Source of the DNA: an uncultured Alistipes sp.
GTDB taxonomy: Bacteria; Bacteroidota; Bacteroidia; Bacteroidales; Rikenellaceae
Direction of reading: 5' to 3'
Length of the DNA stretch: 15,030 nt
Assembly: GCA_904502005.1 (NCBI GenBank)
Contig: CAJGDC010000048.1
Span: forward strand, 1-15,030
Shown here: piece by piece, positions 1 to 6,675 of the stretch
How the letters are laid out: each line of letters begins with the position of its first letter
Numbering within the stretch: the first letter of the stretch is position 1
Notes under the pieces: model-generated
The model's input: only the letters and a program-made list of their open reading frames with translations
Databases searched by the model: none
Told to the model about the DNA's origin: nothing
Translations under genes and position numbers: made by a program

Positions 1-471
1 AATCTGCTGCTGCTTCTGCTTGATATCCGGCTGAAGGATAATCGCGATATCAGATGCAAGCAAGAGCTTGTGGTAGCCAGACCACTCAAATACAGATACG
101 TGGCTAAGCACAGCCTTAGGAGGGCACAGACCCAGATCTTTATTCAGGATGGCACGCATATACTTATCAGTTGGCAGCATACCCTTCATAAGTACATCTG
201 CCTCGCCTGTAGCCACAGCAGTAGCTGCGAGCTTAGCAGCCTTAACATCGCTCTTCTCGTCTATAATCTGGAAGATAGAGCTGTCAATATTAAGCTCCTT
301 GCAAACCTTCTCGATAGTGATGCGGTCACCGTAGAGGATAGGGGTTACCAGACCCTCGTTGTATGCATCGTAAACAGCCTCAATGGTGTGAGAGTCCTGT
401 CCATAAGCCACTGCAAGGCGCTTCTTACCACGTGCCTGAGCTGCCTCTACTATCTCTTGTAAATGTTTCAT
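1..471 (-). CDS. Phosphate acyltransferase, Ptb-like (partial, 3' end outside window)
   Basis: The gene begins at the ATG at 471 and stays open to the window edge, giving 157 residues that start MKHLQEIVEAAQ. The family (PTA_PTB) transfers an acyl group between CoA and phosphate, making acyl phosphate for a kinase. The visible half fits phosphate butyryltransferase better than classical acetate-type Pta. The diagnostic parts are an N-terminal RLAVAYGQD segment, TPILYGDR near residue 45, a GEADVLMKGMLPTDKYMRAI stretch near residues 91-110, and LSHVSVFEW near residues 124-132. It lies 10 bp after the acetate kinase stop codon, so the two are almost certainly co-transcribed, and the kinase is the natural partner. 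Whether the substrate is acetyl-, propionyl- or butyryl-CoA cannot be read from this fragment. Family assignment is firm; the Ptb subtype is inferred from remembered family sequences. Confidence 0.85.
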   Translation of the reverse strand, partial: MKHLQEIVEAAQARGKKRLAVAYGQDSHTIEAVYDAYNEGLVTPILYGDRITIEKVCKELNIDSSIFQIIDEKSDVKAAKLAATAVATGEADVLMKGMLPTDKYMRAILNKDLGLCPPKAVLSHVSVFEWSGYHKLLLASDIAIILQPDIKQKQQQI

Positions 472-481
472 AGTCAATTGT

Positions 482-1684
482 TTATTTTGTCAAATTGTAA
501 GTGTCTGTTGCAATAACCAACTCCTCATTTGTAGCGATAACAGCCACCTTAACGCGAGAGTTGTCGGTAGAGATAATGGTATCAGTACCACGAGTAGGGC
601 GGTTTACTGCGTCGTTAATCTCAACGCCCATAAACTCCAGACCCATAGTTGCGCGAGCACGAAGATCCCAAGAGTTCTCACCTACACCACCGGTGAAGAT
701 AATCATATCTACACCACCCATCAGCGCTGCATACTTTCCAATATACTGGCGTACGCGGTCATAGTAGAGGTCGCGAGCAACAATAGCGCGAGGATTACCA
801 GCATCATATGCATCGTCGATATCACGCATATCGCTTGAGATACCAGACAGACCCTCAACACCAGAGCGCTTGTTTATCATATTGTTTATATCCGCAAGGT
901 TCATACCCTCCTTCTCTGCAATAAAGAGCAGAGCCGATGGATCTACATCACCGCAACGAGTACCCATAACAAGACCATCAACTGGAGAGAAGCCCATAGA
1001 TGTACATACGCTCTTACCATCCTTAATAGCAGTTACTGACGCACCGTTACCGATGTGGCAGGTGATAATCTTACTATTCTCAAGCTCAAGACCTGCAAGA
1101 GCCGCACCAACCTTAGCTACAAACTTGTGGCTTGTTCCATGGAAGCCGTAGCGACGAACACGATACTTCTCGTAGTACTCGTATGGAAGAGCATAGAGGT
1201 AGTTAATTGGCTCAATACTCTGGTGGAAAGAGGTATCAAATACCGCCACCTGCTTTACTGCAGGAAGCACCTTCTCGATAGAGAGGATACCCTCAAGGTT
1301 TGCAGGGTTGTGAAGTGGAGCAATGTCAAAGAGTGAGCGAATCTTCGCCTTAACATCATCATCAACAAGACAACTCTGAGCAAAGAACTCACCACCATGA
1401 GCAACACGGTGACCTACAGCCTTAACCTCGTCAAGTGAAGAGATAACGCCATGATTTGCATCTGTAAGAGCGTCGAGCACAAGACGAATACCGGTTGTAT
1501 GGTCAGCGATAGGCTGATGGAGGCGGAAAACATCCTTACCAACAGGCTTGTGAACCAAGTCGCCCTCAGCAAGACCGATACGCTCTACAATACCCTTTGC
1601 AAGCAAATTATGTCCAGAATCACAGATGTCAATCACCTGATACTTAATTGATGAACTACCACAGTTCAATACTAATATTACCAT
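482..1684 (-). CDS. ackA: Acetate kinase
   Basis: This 400-residue protein has the usual length for acetate kinase, which interconverts acetyl phosphate plus ADP with acetate plus ATP in the cytoplasm. It carries the ASKHA-fold signatures in order: LNCGSSSIKY at 6-15 (N7), GHRVAHGGE at 91-99 (R93), FDTSFH at 149-154 (D150), RRYGFHGTSH at 177-186 (H182), CHIGNGAS at 209-216, a GTRCGDVDP loop at 241-249 (R243), TGGVGENS at 331-338 and ATNEE at 384-388. These match the substrate- and phosphate-binding residues known from the family. Butyrate kinases are shorter (about 355 residues) and open with a different phosphate loop, so acetate kinase is preferred. It is the first gene of a two-gene operon with the Ptb-like acyltransferase and has its own promoter at 1714-1745. 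Confidence 0.96.
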   Translation of the reverse strand: MVILVLNCGSSSIKYQVIDICDSGHNLLAKGIVERIGLAEGDLVHKPVGKDVFRLHQPIADHTTGIRLVLDALTDANHGVISSLDEVKAVGHRVAHGGEFFAQSCLVDDDVKAKIRSLFDIAPLHNPANLEGILSIEKVLPAVKQVAVFDTSFHQSIEPINYLYALPYEYYEKYRVRRYGFHGTSHKFVAKVGAALAGLELENSKIITCHIGNGASVTAIKDGKSVCTSMGFSPVDGLVMGTRCGDVDPSALLFIAEKEGMNLADINNMINKRSGVEGLSGISSDMRDIDDAYDAGNPRAIVARDLYYDRVRQYIGKYAALMGGVDMIIFTGGVGENSWDLRARATMGLEFMGVEINDAVNRPTRGTDTIISTDNSRVKVAVIATNEELVIATDTYNLTK

Positions 1685-1713
1685 ATCTTTTTTATAAATT
1701 TGTTACTAACTGG

Positions 1714-1745
1714 CAAAGTTAGCTAAAACATTTTAAGATTCAAAA
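1714..1745 (-). promoter_or_regulatory. Promoter of the ackA operon
   Basis: Read on the minus strand, TTTTG (1741-1745) is followed after 19 nt by TAACTTTG (1714-1721). This is the Bacteroidota sigma-factor pattern TTTG / TAnnTTTG. The predicted start lies about 25-30 nt ahead of the ackA ATG. A dyad, CTAAC (1706-1710) and GTTAG (1718-1722), overlaps the -7 box, with a further TGTT/AACA pair outside it (1701-1704 and 1727-1730). It could be an operator, but this is only a pattern match. Confidence 0.7.
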
Positions 1746-1780
1746 TTTTAGAGGGTCGGTTTTCTCTTATGGCACCATAT

Positions 1781-1821
1781 TACAAAAATAGAGCCCATTC
1801 ACAGCAGTGAAAAGGCTCTAT
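1781..1821 (-). terminator. Rho-independent terminator of nrdJ
   Basis: An 8-bp stem, ATAGAGCC (1788-1795) with GGCTCTAT (1814-1821), encloses a second 5-bp stem, TTCAC (1798-1802) with GTGAA (1807-1811). On the minus strand the stem runs straight into a T tract (1783-1787), as expected for a terminator 22 bp after the nrdJ stop codon. It also insulates the ackA promoter that follows. Confidence 0.88.
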
Positions 1822-1842
1822 ATATAGAGTTTTGACTATCTA

Positions 1843-4380
1843 CTAACCGCACTTAGAGTATCCGCAGCTCATACAAGTCAGGCAGCCATTCTGGTAAGCC
1901 ATATTCTCCTGACCACACTGAGGGCACTTACCCTTTGAGCGTGTACCATCCTCAATATACTGCTTCAGTGCACGCTTAACACCATTCTTCCAAGTGTTGA
2001 TATTCTCATCATCAAGGTGCAGACCATCGATAAGCGATACAACCTTGTCAATTGGCATATTATAGCGCAGAACGCCAGAGATAAGCTTTGCGTAGTTCCA
2101 GAAGCTCTCATTAAAGAGGCGTGAAATACCACCGATTGTATTTGTATAACCATAGCGGTCAGTGTACTGGAAGTCGTAGCGCTTAGTACCATCCTCCTCG
2201 CGAACCTTCAGGATGTTACCCTTAGTAATCTTTGGAGGGATGTACATTGCATCATCCTCAATCTTACCGGTGAAAATCTCATAAGGGTGACCCTCATGCA
2301 GACCGATAAAGGCAATCCAATCCTCCTTGCCGTTCTTAAAGCGAACGACCTCTGCAGGCAGTGACTTTGGTCGGCGGTTAGACTGAGTAGGCTCCTCGCA
2401 CTTTGGCTGCTCCTTCTTAGACTTCTTATCTACAAGCACACCTGCACGGCAACCGTCACGGTAGACAGTAACACCCTTACAGCCACTCTCCCAAGCTGTA
2501 CGATATACATCGGCAACAAGCTCCTCAGAGACATTATTTGGAAGGTTTACAGTCACAGAGATTGAGTGGTCTACCCACTTCTGAATTGCACCCTGCATGC
2601 GCACCTTTGCCACCCAGTCAATATCGTTTGCAGTAGCACGGTTATATGGCGATGCAGCTACCCACTTCTCAAGCTCCTCGTCAGAGATTGTCTGAAGGCG
2701 AGAGGTATCATAACCGTTGATTGTAAGCCAATCGATAAACTTGTGGTGGTATACATTATACTCCTCAAATGCATTACCCTGCTCATCAACAAATGTAGCA
2801 ACGAAGTTCTTATCAGATGGATTAATCTTACGACGACGCTTATACACTGGGCGGAACGCCGGCTCAATACCAGAGGTTGTCTGAGACATGAGTGAAGTGG
2901 TTCCAGTAGGAGCGATAGTAAGCATAGCAATATTACGACGACCATACTTGAGCATATCCTCATACAGTGAACTATCAGCCTCACGCAGACGGTTAATCAT
3001 AGGATTATTCTTCTCCTTCTCTGCATCAAAGACCTCAAATGCACCGCGGTCACGAGCCATCAAAACTGATGCGCGGTAAGCCTCAACAGCAAGTGTCTTG
3101 TGCACCTCAACGGCAAACTTAAGGGCCTTCTCCGAGCCATAGCGCAATCCGAGCGCTGCAAGCATATCACCCTCTGCAGTAATACCCAGACCTGTACGAC
3201 GACCCTTAAGAGCCATCGCCTTAATCTTATTCCATAGGTTAATCTCCACCTGACGAACATCAAGATCCTCAGGGTCAGACTGAATCTTCTCAATTATAAG
3301 ATCTACCTTCTCAAGCTCAAGGTCGATAATGTCATCCATCAGGTGCATAGCCTTATGGATATGCTCCTTGAAGAGGTCAAAGTTGAATGACGCCTCCTTG
3401 GTGAATGGATTCTCTACATAGCTGAATAGGTTGATAGCCAACAGTCGGCAGCTATCATATGGGCAGAGTGGAATCTCACCACAAGGGTTTGTAGAGACAG
3501 TGGTAAAGCCCTGATCAGCATAACAATCAGGCACACTCTCTCTAAGAATTGTATCCCAGAAGAGCACTCCTGGCTCGGCAGACTTCCATGCATTGTGGAT
3601 AATCTTTGCCCAGAGCTTGCGAGCGTCGATATTCTGAACATACTTAGGCTCGGCAGAGCCAATTGGGAACTGCTGAGTATATGTACGACCCTCAATTACT
3701 GAGCGCATAAACTCATCATCAATCTTGATAGATACATTTGCGCCAGTAACCTTATTAGTATCGAGTTTTGCATCGATAAAGTTCTCTGCATCAGGGTGCT
3801 TGATAGAGAGCGAGAGCATCAGCGCACCACGACGGCCATCCTGAGCAACCTCGCGAGTAGAGTTTGAGTAACGCTCCATAAATGGCACAATACCTGTAGA
3901 GGTGAGTGCAGAGTTGAGCACCGGGCTACCAGCAGGACGGATGTGCGAGAGGTCATGACCCACGCCACCACGACGCTTCATAAGCTGTACCTGCTCCTCA
4001 TCCATACGGAAAATACCGCCATAAGAGTCTGCCGGATTTCTGTGTCCGATAACAAAGCAGTTAGAGAGCGATGCTACCTGGAAGTTGTTTCCAATACCTG
4101 TCATTGGACCACCCTGTGGAATAACATAGCGGAAGTGGTCAAGCAACTCAAAAATCTGAGCATAAGAGAGTGGGTTAGGATACTTGTTCTCAATGCGCTC
4201 CAGCTCCAATGCAATACGCTCGTGCATCTGAACAGGAGATGACTCGTAGATATTACCAAAAGAGTCCTTGAGAGCATACTTGCTCACCCAGACTGTTGCT
4301 GCAAGTTCATCACCACCAAAATACTCTTTGGCGGCGGCTACAGCTGTGGCATACTCTACCTTTTTAGGCGATTTATTCAT
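1843..4380 (-). CDS. nrdJ: Adenosylcobalamin-dependent ribonucleotide reductase (class II)
   Basis: This 845-residue enzyme reduces ribonucleotides to deoxyribonucleotides using a thiyl radical generated from coenzyme B12, so it needs no oxygen and no separate radical subunit. The family pattern is clear: SLSNCFV near 105-111 (C108), NPCGEIPL at 298-305 (C300, the radical-bearing position), C311 as the partner of the C108 redox pair, and the APTGTTS loop at 490-496. The 11-residue spacing from radical cysteine to second redox cysteine is as in the Thermotoga enzyme. The C-terminus has a TSCPD-like region (about 675-800) and a cysteine-rich tail with a CxxC at 819-822 and further cysteines at 833, 836, 839 and 844. 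That tail is typical of the re-reducing, zinc-ribbon-like end. The gene appears to be transcribed alone, from a promoter at 4467-4499 to a terminator at 1781-1821. Function is confident; the allosteric details are not visible. Confidence 0.96.
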   Translation of the reverse strand: MNKSPKKVEYATAVAAAKEYFGGDELAATVWVSKYALKDSFGNIYESSPVQMHERIALELERIENKYPNPLSYAQIFELLDHFRYVIPQGGPMTGIGNNFQVASLSNCFVIGHRNPADSYGGIFRMDEEQVQLMKRRGGVGHDLSHIRPAGSPVLNSALTSTGIVPFMERYSNSTREVAQDGRRGALMLSLSIKHPDAENFIDAKLDTNKVTGANVSIKIDDEFMRSVIEGRTYTQQFPIGSAEPKYVQNIDARKLWAKIIHNAWKSAEPGVLFWDTILRESVPDCYADQGFTTVSTNPCGEIPLCPYDSCRLLAINLFSYVENPFTKEASFNFDLFKEHIHKAMHLMDDIIDLELEKVDLIIEKIQSDPEDLDVRQVEINLWNKIKAMALKGRRTGLGITAEGDMLAALGLRYGSEKALKFAVEVHKTLAVEAYRASVLMARDRGAFEVFDAEKEKNNPMINRLREADSSLYEDMLKYGRRNIAMLTIAPTGTTSLMSQTTSGIEPAFRPVYKRRRKINPSDKNFVATFVDEQGNAFEEYNVYHHKFIDWLTINGYDTSRLQTISDEELEKWVAASPYNRATANDIDWVAKVRMQGAIQKWVDHSISVTVNLPNNVSEELVADVYRTAWESGCKGVTVYRDGCRAGVLVDKKSKKEQPKCEEPTQSNRRPKSLPAEVVRFKNGKEDWIAFIGLHEGHPYEIFTGKIEDDAMYIPPKITKGNILKVREEDGTKRYDFQYTDRYGYTNTIGGISRLFNESFWNYAKLISGVLRYNMPIDKVVSLIDGLHLDDENINTWKNGVKRALKQYIEDGTRSKGKCPQCGQENMAYQNGCLTCMSCGYSKCG

Positions 4381-4423
4381 AATATATCAGTTTTATTTAT
4401 TTGTTTTTGTATCTAGGCGAAAA

Positions 4424-4443
4424 TAGTCTCCCGAAAGAGACTA
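4424..4443 (-). promoter_or_regulatory. Hairpin in the nrdJ leader
   Basis: TAGTCTC (4424-4430) and GAGACTA (4437-4443) form a perfect 7-bp stem with a 6-nt loop, and on the minus strand it is followed by TTTT. It sits between the predicted nrdJ promoter and the ATG at 4380, about 44 nt before the start codon. It could be an attenuator-like or mRNA-stabilising element, or a terminator for readthrough from the upstream nucleoside hydrolase gene. It is too small to be a cobalamin riboswitch by itself. Confidence 0.6.
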
Positions 4444-4466
4444 CTTAATTCTGATATTTTGTTGCA

Positions 4467-4499
4467 CAAATTTAGTGACAAAACCGCCAATTATCCAAA
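4467..4499 (-). promoter_or_regulatory. Promoter of nrdJ
   Basis: On the minus strand TTTG (4496-4499) and TAAATTTG (4467-4474) are separated by 21 nt, matching the Bacteroidota consensus. The predicted start near 4460 leaves a leader of about 80 nt, longer than for the other genes here. Confidence 0.62.
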
Positions 4500-4526
4500 C
4501 TTTTCGCCAGATAATTTTTGACAAAT

Positions 4527-4540
4527 TGTTAACATTAACA
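4527..4540. promoter_or_regulatory. Short palindrome upstream of the nrdJ promoter
   Basis: TGTTAA and TTAACA flank a 2-nt centre. The site lies about 28 bp upstream of the predicted nrdJ -33 box and about 30 bp after the nucleoside hydrolase stop codon. The half-sites resemble Rex half-sites, but the usual 4-nt spacer is missing and the region is AT-rich, so it may be chance. Confidence 0.3.
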
Positions 4541-4569
4541 CCAAAACACCGCCAGAGTAAGCTCTAGGG

Positions 4570-5586
4570 CTATTTCTGCTGATAAGGATTTTTTGGAGCA
4601 CGCATCGTTAGCTCAACAACTCGGCGAACAATTGCCATTCTTTGGGCATCATTGACCAAGTAGTACTGACGATTCGAGTGCTTGTCAACAGTAAACTCGG
4701 TAACAGATTTATAGTCAACAGTCACATAACCCCTCTTAGACAATGAGGCATAGCCCTTATGTCCCTCAGCAGCAAACAGAACTGCTGTTGGATCCCACAA
4801 CGGACGGTTATACGGCATCTGCTGATAGTAGTGGAAAGAGGTTACAAGTGGATGATTTTCAAAATACTTAAATCCCTCATACACAGTTTGATAAGGATAC
4901 AAAACGCTCTTACCAAGCACCACATCGCTAAACAACATTGGCACCGGACACTCAGCAAAGAAGCGCACAGCTGCGAAGTGGTCGTTCCATACATTATACT
5001 CCTTTTTCTTCTCGTGGAAGTTACCCGCCATGATTACAACCTTATCCAATTTCTTCGCCAGCAGGCTCTTACCATCAAGCTGCGAATACTCATCAGCCTT
5101 AGAGTCGAGCATACGCACCAAGTTAGTAGAGAATCCCACCACAACAAGTGTGACACTCTTATCCTCCTGCTTGCTCAACAGACGGCGAAGAAGCTTATAA
5201 CCATCCTCAACAGCATCCCAATCTTTGATAGTATGAGGGTAGTTATACTTGGCAACAGTATAGTCCGCATAGTTTAGCTTTTTGTCTATGCAGACATAGT
5301 TCTCCTCTGGGTAGGTTTTCGCTATTCCAATAGGGATATTCGGATGACCATAAATTGTGTTCATCGCATCAATAAATTTGATACTTCCCAATTCGCGCTT
5401 ACTTGAAAGTATGCCAAGAAGGTCAACTGTCCCCTCATCCACATACTTATATAACATATCAAGGGCGACAACATCGTCCACATCGTTACCCATATCAGTA
5501 TCAAAGATAATCTTTACCGGCTCAGCTGCCTGAATAGAAAATAGCGCCGCAATTGCAACTGCAAATGTAAGAAAGAACTTTTTCAT
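4570..5586 (-). CDS. Secreted inosine-uridine-type nucleoside hydrolase
   Basis: The 338-residue product belongs to the IUNH family, which hydrolyses the N-glycosidic bond of nucleosides to ribose and free base. The calcium- and ribose-binding signature FDTDMGNDVDD is at 28-38. The central strand-loop VVVGFSTNLVRML is at 148-160, NVWNDH at 198-203, and the late aspartate of the family falls in WDPTAV at 264-269 (D265). Residues 1-20 form a signal peptide (basic start, hydrophobic core, likely cut after SIQA), so the enzyme should act in the periplasm or outside, unlike the cytoplasmic enzymes of enteric bacteria. This fits nucleoside scavenging. It stands alone on the minus strand; its promoter region is shared with a divergent radical SAM gene. 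Base preference cannot be deduced. I see no strong terminator after it. Confidence 0.88.
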   Translation of the reverse strand: MKKFFLTFAVAIAALFSIQAAEPVKIIFDTDMGNDVDDVVALDMLYKYVDEGTVDLLGILSSKRELGSIKFIDAMNTIYGHPNIPIGIAKTYPEENYVCIDKKLNYADYTVAKYNYPHTIKDWDAVEDGYKLLRRLLSKQEDKSVTLVVVGFSTNLVRMLDSKADEYSQLDGKSLLAKKLDKVVIMAGNFHEKKKEYNVWNDHFAAVRFFAECPVPMLFSDVVLGKSVLYPYQTVYEGFKYFENHPLVTSFHYYQQMPYNRPLWDPTAVLFAAEGHKGYASLSKRGYVTVDYKSVTEFTVDKHSNRQYYLVNDAQRMAIVRRVVELTMRAPKNPYQQK

Positions 5587-5609
5587 AGTTTTTTAGGTTT
5601 GTTTGGTTA

Positions 5610-5629
5610 CAAAGATAGTCTAATCTTTG
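5610..5629 (-). promoter_or_regulatory. Promoter -7 box and dyad ahead of the nucleoside hydrolase
   Basis: TATCTTTG on the minus strand (5610-5617) fits the -7 consensus, about 24 nt before the ATG at 5586. No good -33 element is visible. The box lies within a perfect 7-bp dyad, CAAAGAT (5610-5616) and ATCTTTG (5623-5629), separated by 6 nt, in the divergent control region shared with the radical SAM gene. Confidence 0.45.
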
Positions 5630-5640
5630 AAAAAAATCGC

Positions 5641-5648
5641 TACATTTG
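5641..5648 (+). promoter_or_regulatory. Promoter -7 box ahead of the radical SAM gene
   Basis: TACATTTG fits TAnnTTTG and lies 21 nt before the ATG at 5670. A TTTG at 5626-5629 is too close (11 nt) to be a standard -33 box, so only the -7 element is supported. Confidence 0.45.
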
Positions 5649-5669
5649 TAGAAAATTATTTACAATACA

Positions 5670-6416
5670 ATGACAGCTCTATATCCACAGATAGTTTACG
5701 GTCCGGTACACTCACGACGACTCGGCGTATCGTTAGGCGTAAACCTACTGCCGCTACACAGTAAACTCTGCACCTTTGACTGCATATACTGCGAGTGCGG
5801 TTGGAATGACGACAACAGGGGCAAAGAGGGTTTCAACAGGCGCGAGGATGTCGCAGCCGCCCTTGAGAGCCGCCTCATACAGATGTCTGCCGACGGCGTT
5901 CTGCCAGATGTTATAACCTTTGCAGGCAATGGCGAGCCTACGCTCCACCCCGACTTTGAGGGTGTAATTGAGGATACTACAGCCTTAAGAGATAAATACG
6001 CTCCAAAAGCAAAGATTTCGGTACTAAGCAACGCCACACAGCTCCACCGCCAAGATGTTGTGCGTGCGCTAAAGCGTGTAGATAACAATATACTAAAGCT
6101 TGATGCTGCTATTGACAGCACTGTAATTGAGATGAACAAGCCCTGCTGCCACTACGCCGTAGAAGAGGTGATTGACCAATTGGCAGCCTTTGAGGGCAAC
6201 CTGATTGTGCAGATAATGTTCTTGCGAGGTGAGTATAATGGTAAACAGATTGACAACACAACCCCTGAACATATATCCGCCCTACGCGAAGCCTTAGAGC
6301 GCATACGCCCAAAGCAGATTATGTGCTACACCATCGCCCGCGACACCCCTTGCAAAACCCTCCAAGCCGTTCCCGCCGAGGAGATTGCTCGCCTCCAAGC
6401 CGAACTGGGGTATTAG
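5670..6416 (+). CDS. Radical SAM protein, COG0731-like
   Basis: The 248-residue protein has the radical SAM CxxxCxxC cluster motif at C34, C38 and C41, preceded by GPVHSRRLGVSLGVNLLP (11-28). It also has the glycine-rich AGNGEPTLHPDF segment at 85-96, which belongs to the SAM-binding half of the barrel. The GPV-SRRLG-SLGV opening is characteristic of the COG0731 group of uncharacterised Fe-S oxidoreductases, distantly related to the tRNA wyosine-synthesis enzyme TYW1. Its substrate is unknown and I do not assign one. The gene seems to be monocistronic. The protein stops at AELGY, where I would expect a few more residues in relatives, and the stop codon directly abuts a hairpin-rich block. A slightly clipped C-terminus is possible. 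Confidence 0.85.
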   Translation: MTALYPQIVYGPVHSRRLGVSLGVNLLPLHSKLCTFDCIYCECGWNDDNRGKEGFNRREDVAAALESRLIQMSADGVLPDVITFAGNGEPTLHPDFEGVIEDTTALRDKYAPKAKISVLSNATQLHRQDVVRALKRVDNNILKLDAAIDSTVIEMNKPCCHYAVEEVIDQLAAFEGNLIVQIMFLRGEYNGKQIDNTTPEHISALREALERIRPKQIMCYTIARDTPCKTLQAVPAEEIARLQAELGY

Positions 6417-6419
6417 CTG

Positions 6420-6648
6420 ACGCAGAAAGCGTGTACCGCGCCTTTTTGCAAAAAGGCGCCCCAAAAACTCTTGGCGAAACTTTGTTTCGCTTCCGTGCTG
6501 ATGCGGATTTAGGGTAACTCTGCGAGTTATTGAAATAAAAAATAGAGTCTTTACACCTTCAAGCAAGCTTGAGTGTTAGACTCTATTTTCTCTTTCACTG
6601 CCTGCGGCAGCAACCTAAATCCGAATAAACACTTTCAGACGAAGTCTG
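6420..6648. repeat. Cluster of short inverted repeats between convergent genes
   Basis: This gene-free stretch holds a chain of small near-perfect hairpins. They are ACGC/GCGT (6420-6432), GCGCCTTTTT/AAAAAGGCGC with a 2-nt loop (6438-6459), GCGAAAC/GTTTCGC with a 3-nt loop (6474-6490), TAACTC/GAGTTA with a 3-nt loop (6515-6529), a long terminator hairpin (6539-6589), CTGCC/GGCAG with a 3-nt loop (6598-6610) and CAGAC/GTCTG with a 3-nt loop (6636-6648). In addition CGGATTTAGG (6504-6513) pairs exactly with CCTAAATCCG (6614-6623), which would enclose three of the hairpins in a multibranch fold of about 120 nt. No protein is supported here. It may be a mobile hairpin-type intergenic repeat or a structured RNA; I cannot decide from one copy. 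Confidence 0.65.
6539..6589. terminator. Bidirectional terminator between the radical SAM and RibH-like genes
   Basis: AAAATAGAGTCT (6539-6550) pairs perfectly with AGACTCTATTTT (6578-6589). An inner ACAC/GTGT and CAAG-CTTG stem extends it. T-rich tracts follow on both strands, so it can end transcripts of both convergent genes. Confidence 0.85.
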
Positions 6649-6675
6649 TTCCTCTAAAAAGCTAATAGCCAACAA

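Noticed and set aside
70..462. 130-residue open frame on the plus strand opposite the acyltransferase
   Set aside because: It is antisense to a clear Pta/Ptb-family protein and has no recognisable domain of its own.
2566..2895. Plus-strand open frame of 109 residues opposite nrdJ
   Set aside because: It is a shadow of the strongly supported class II reductase, with no promoter or motif.
4527..4540. Rex redox-repressor site upstream of nrdJ
   Set aside because: The half-sites are similar, but the spacer is 2 nt instead of about 4, and the AT-rich context makes chance matches likely.
4381..4569. Cobalamin riboswitch ahead of the B12-dependent reductase
   Set aside because: The leader is too short and I do not find a B12-box-like sequence or the needed multi-helix fold; only one small hairpin is visible.
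4552..4571. Terminator for the nucleoside hydrolase
   Set aside because: Only a 4-bp AGAG/CTCT stem with no convincing T tract is present, too weak to call.
6294..6566. 90-residue minus-strand open frame across the radical SAM end and the hairpin block
   Set aside because: Half lies antisense to the radical SAM gene and half is composed of inverted-repeat sequence; no domain or leader supports it.
6420..6648. CRISPR array or integron attC interpretation of the hairpin region
   Set aside because: The hairpins differ in sequence and there are no regular direct repeats with spacers, no cas genes and no integrase. attC-type core sites are not seen.
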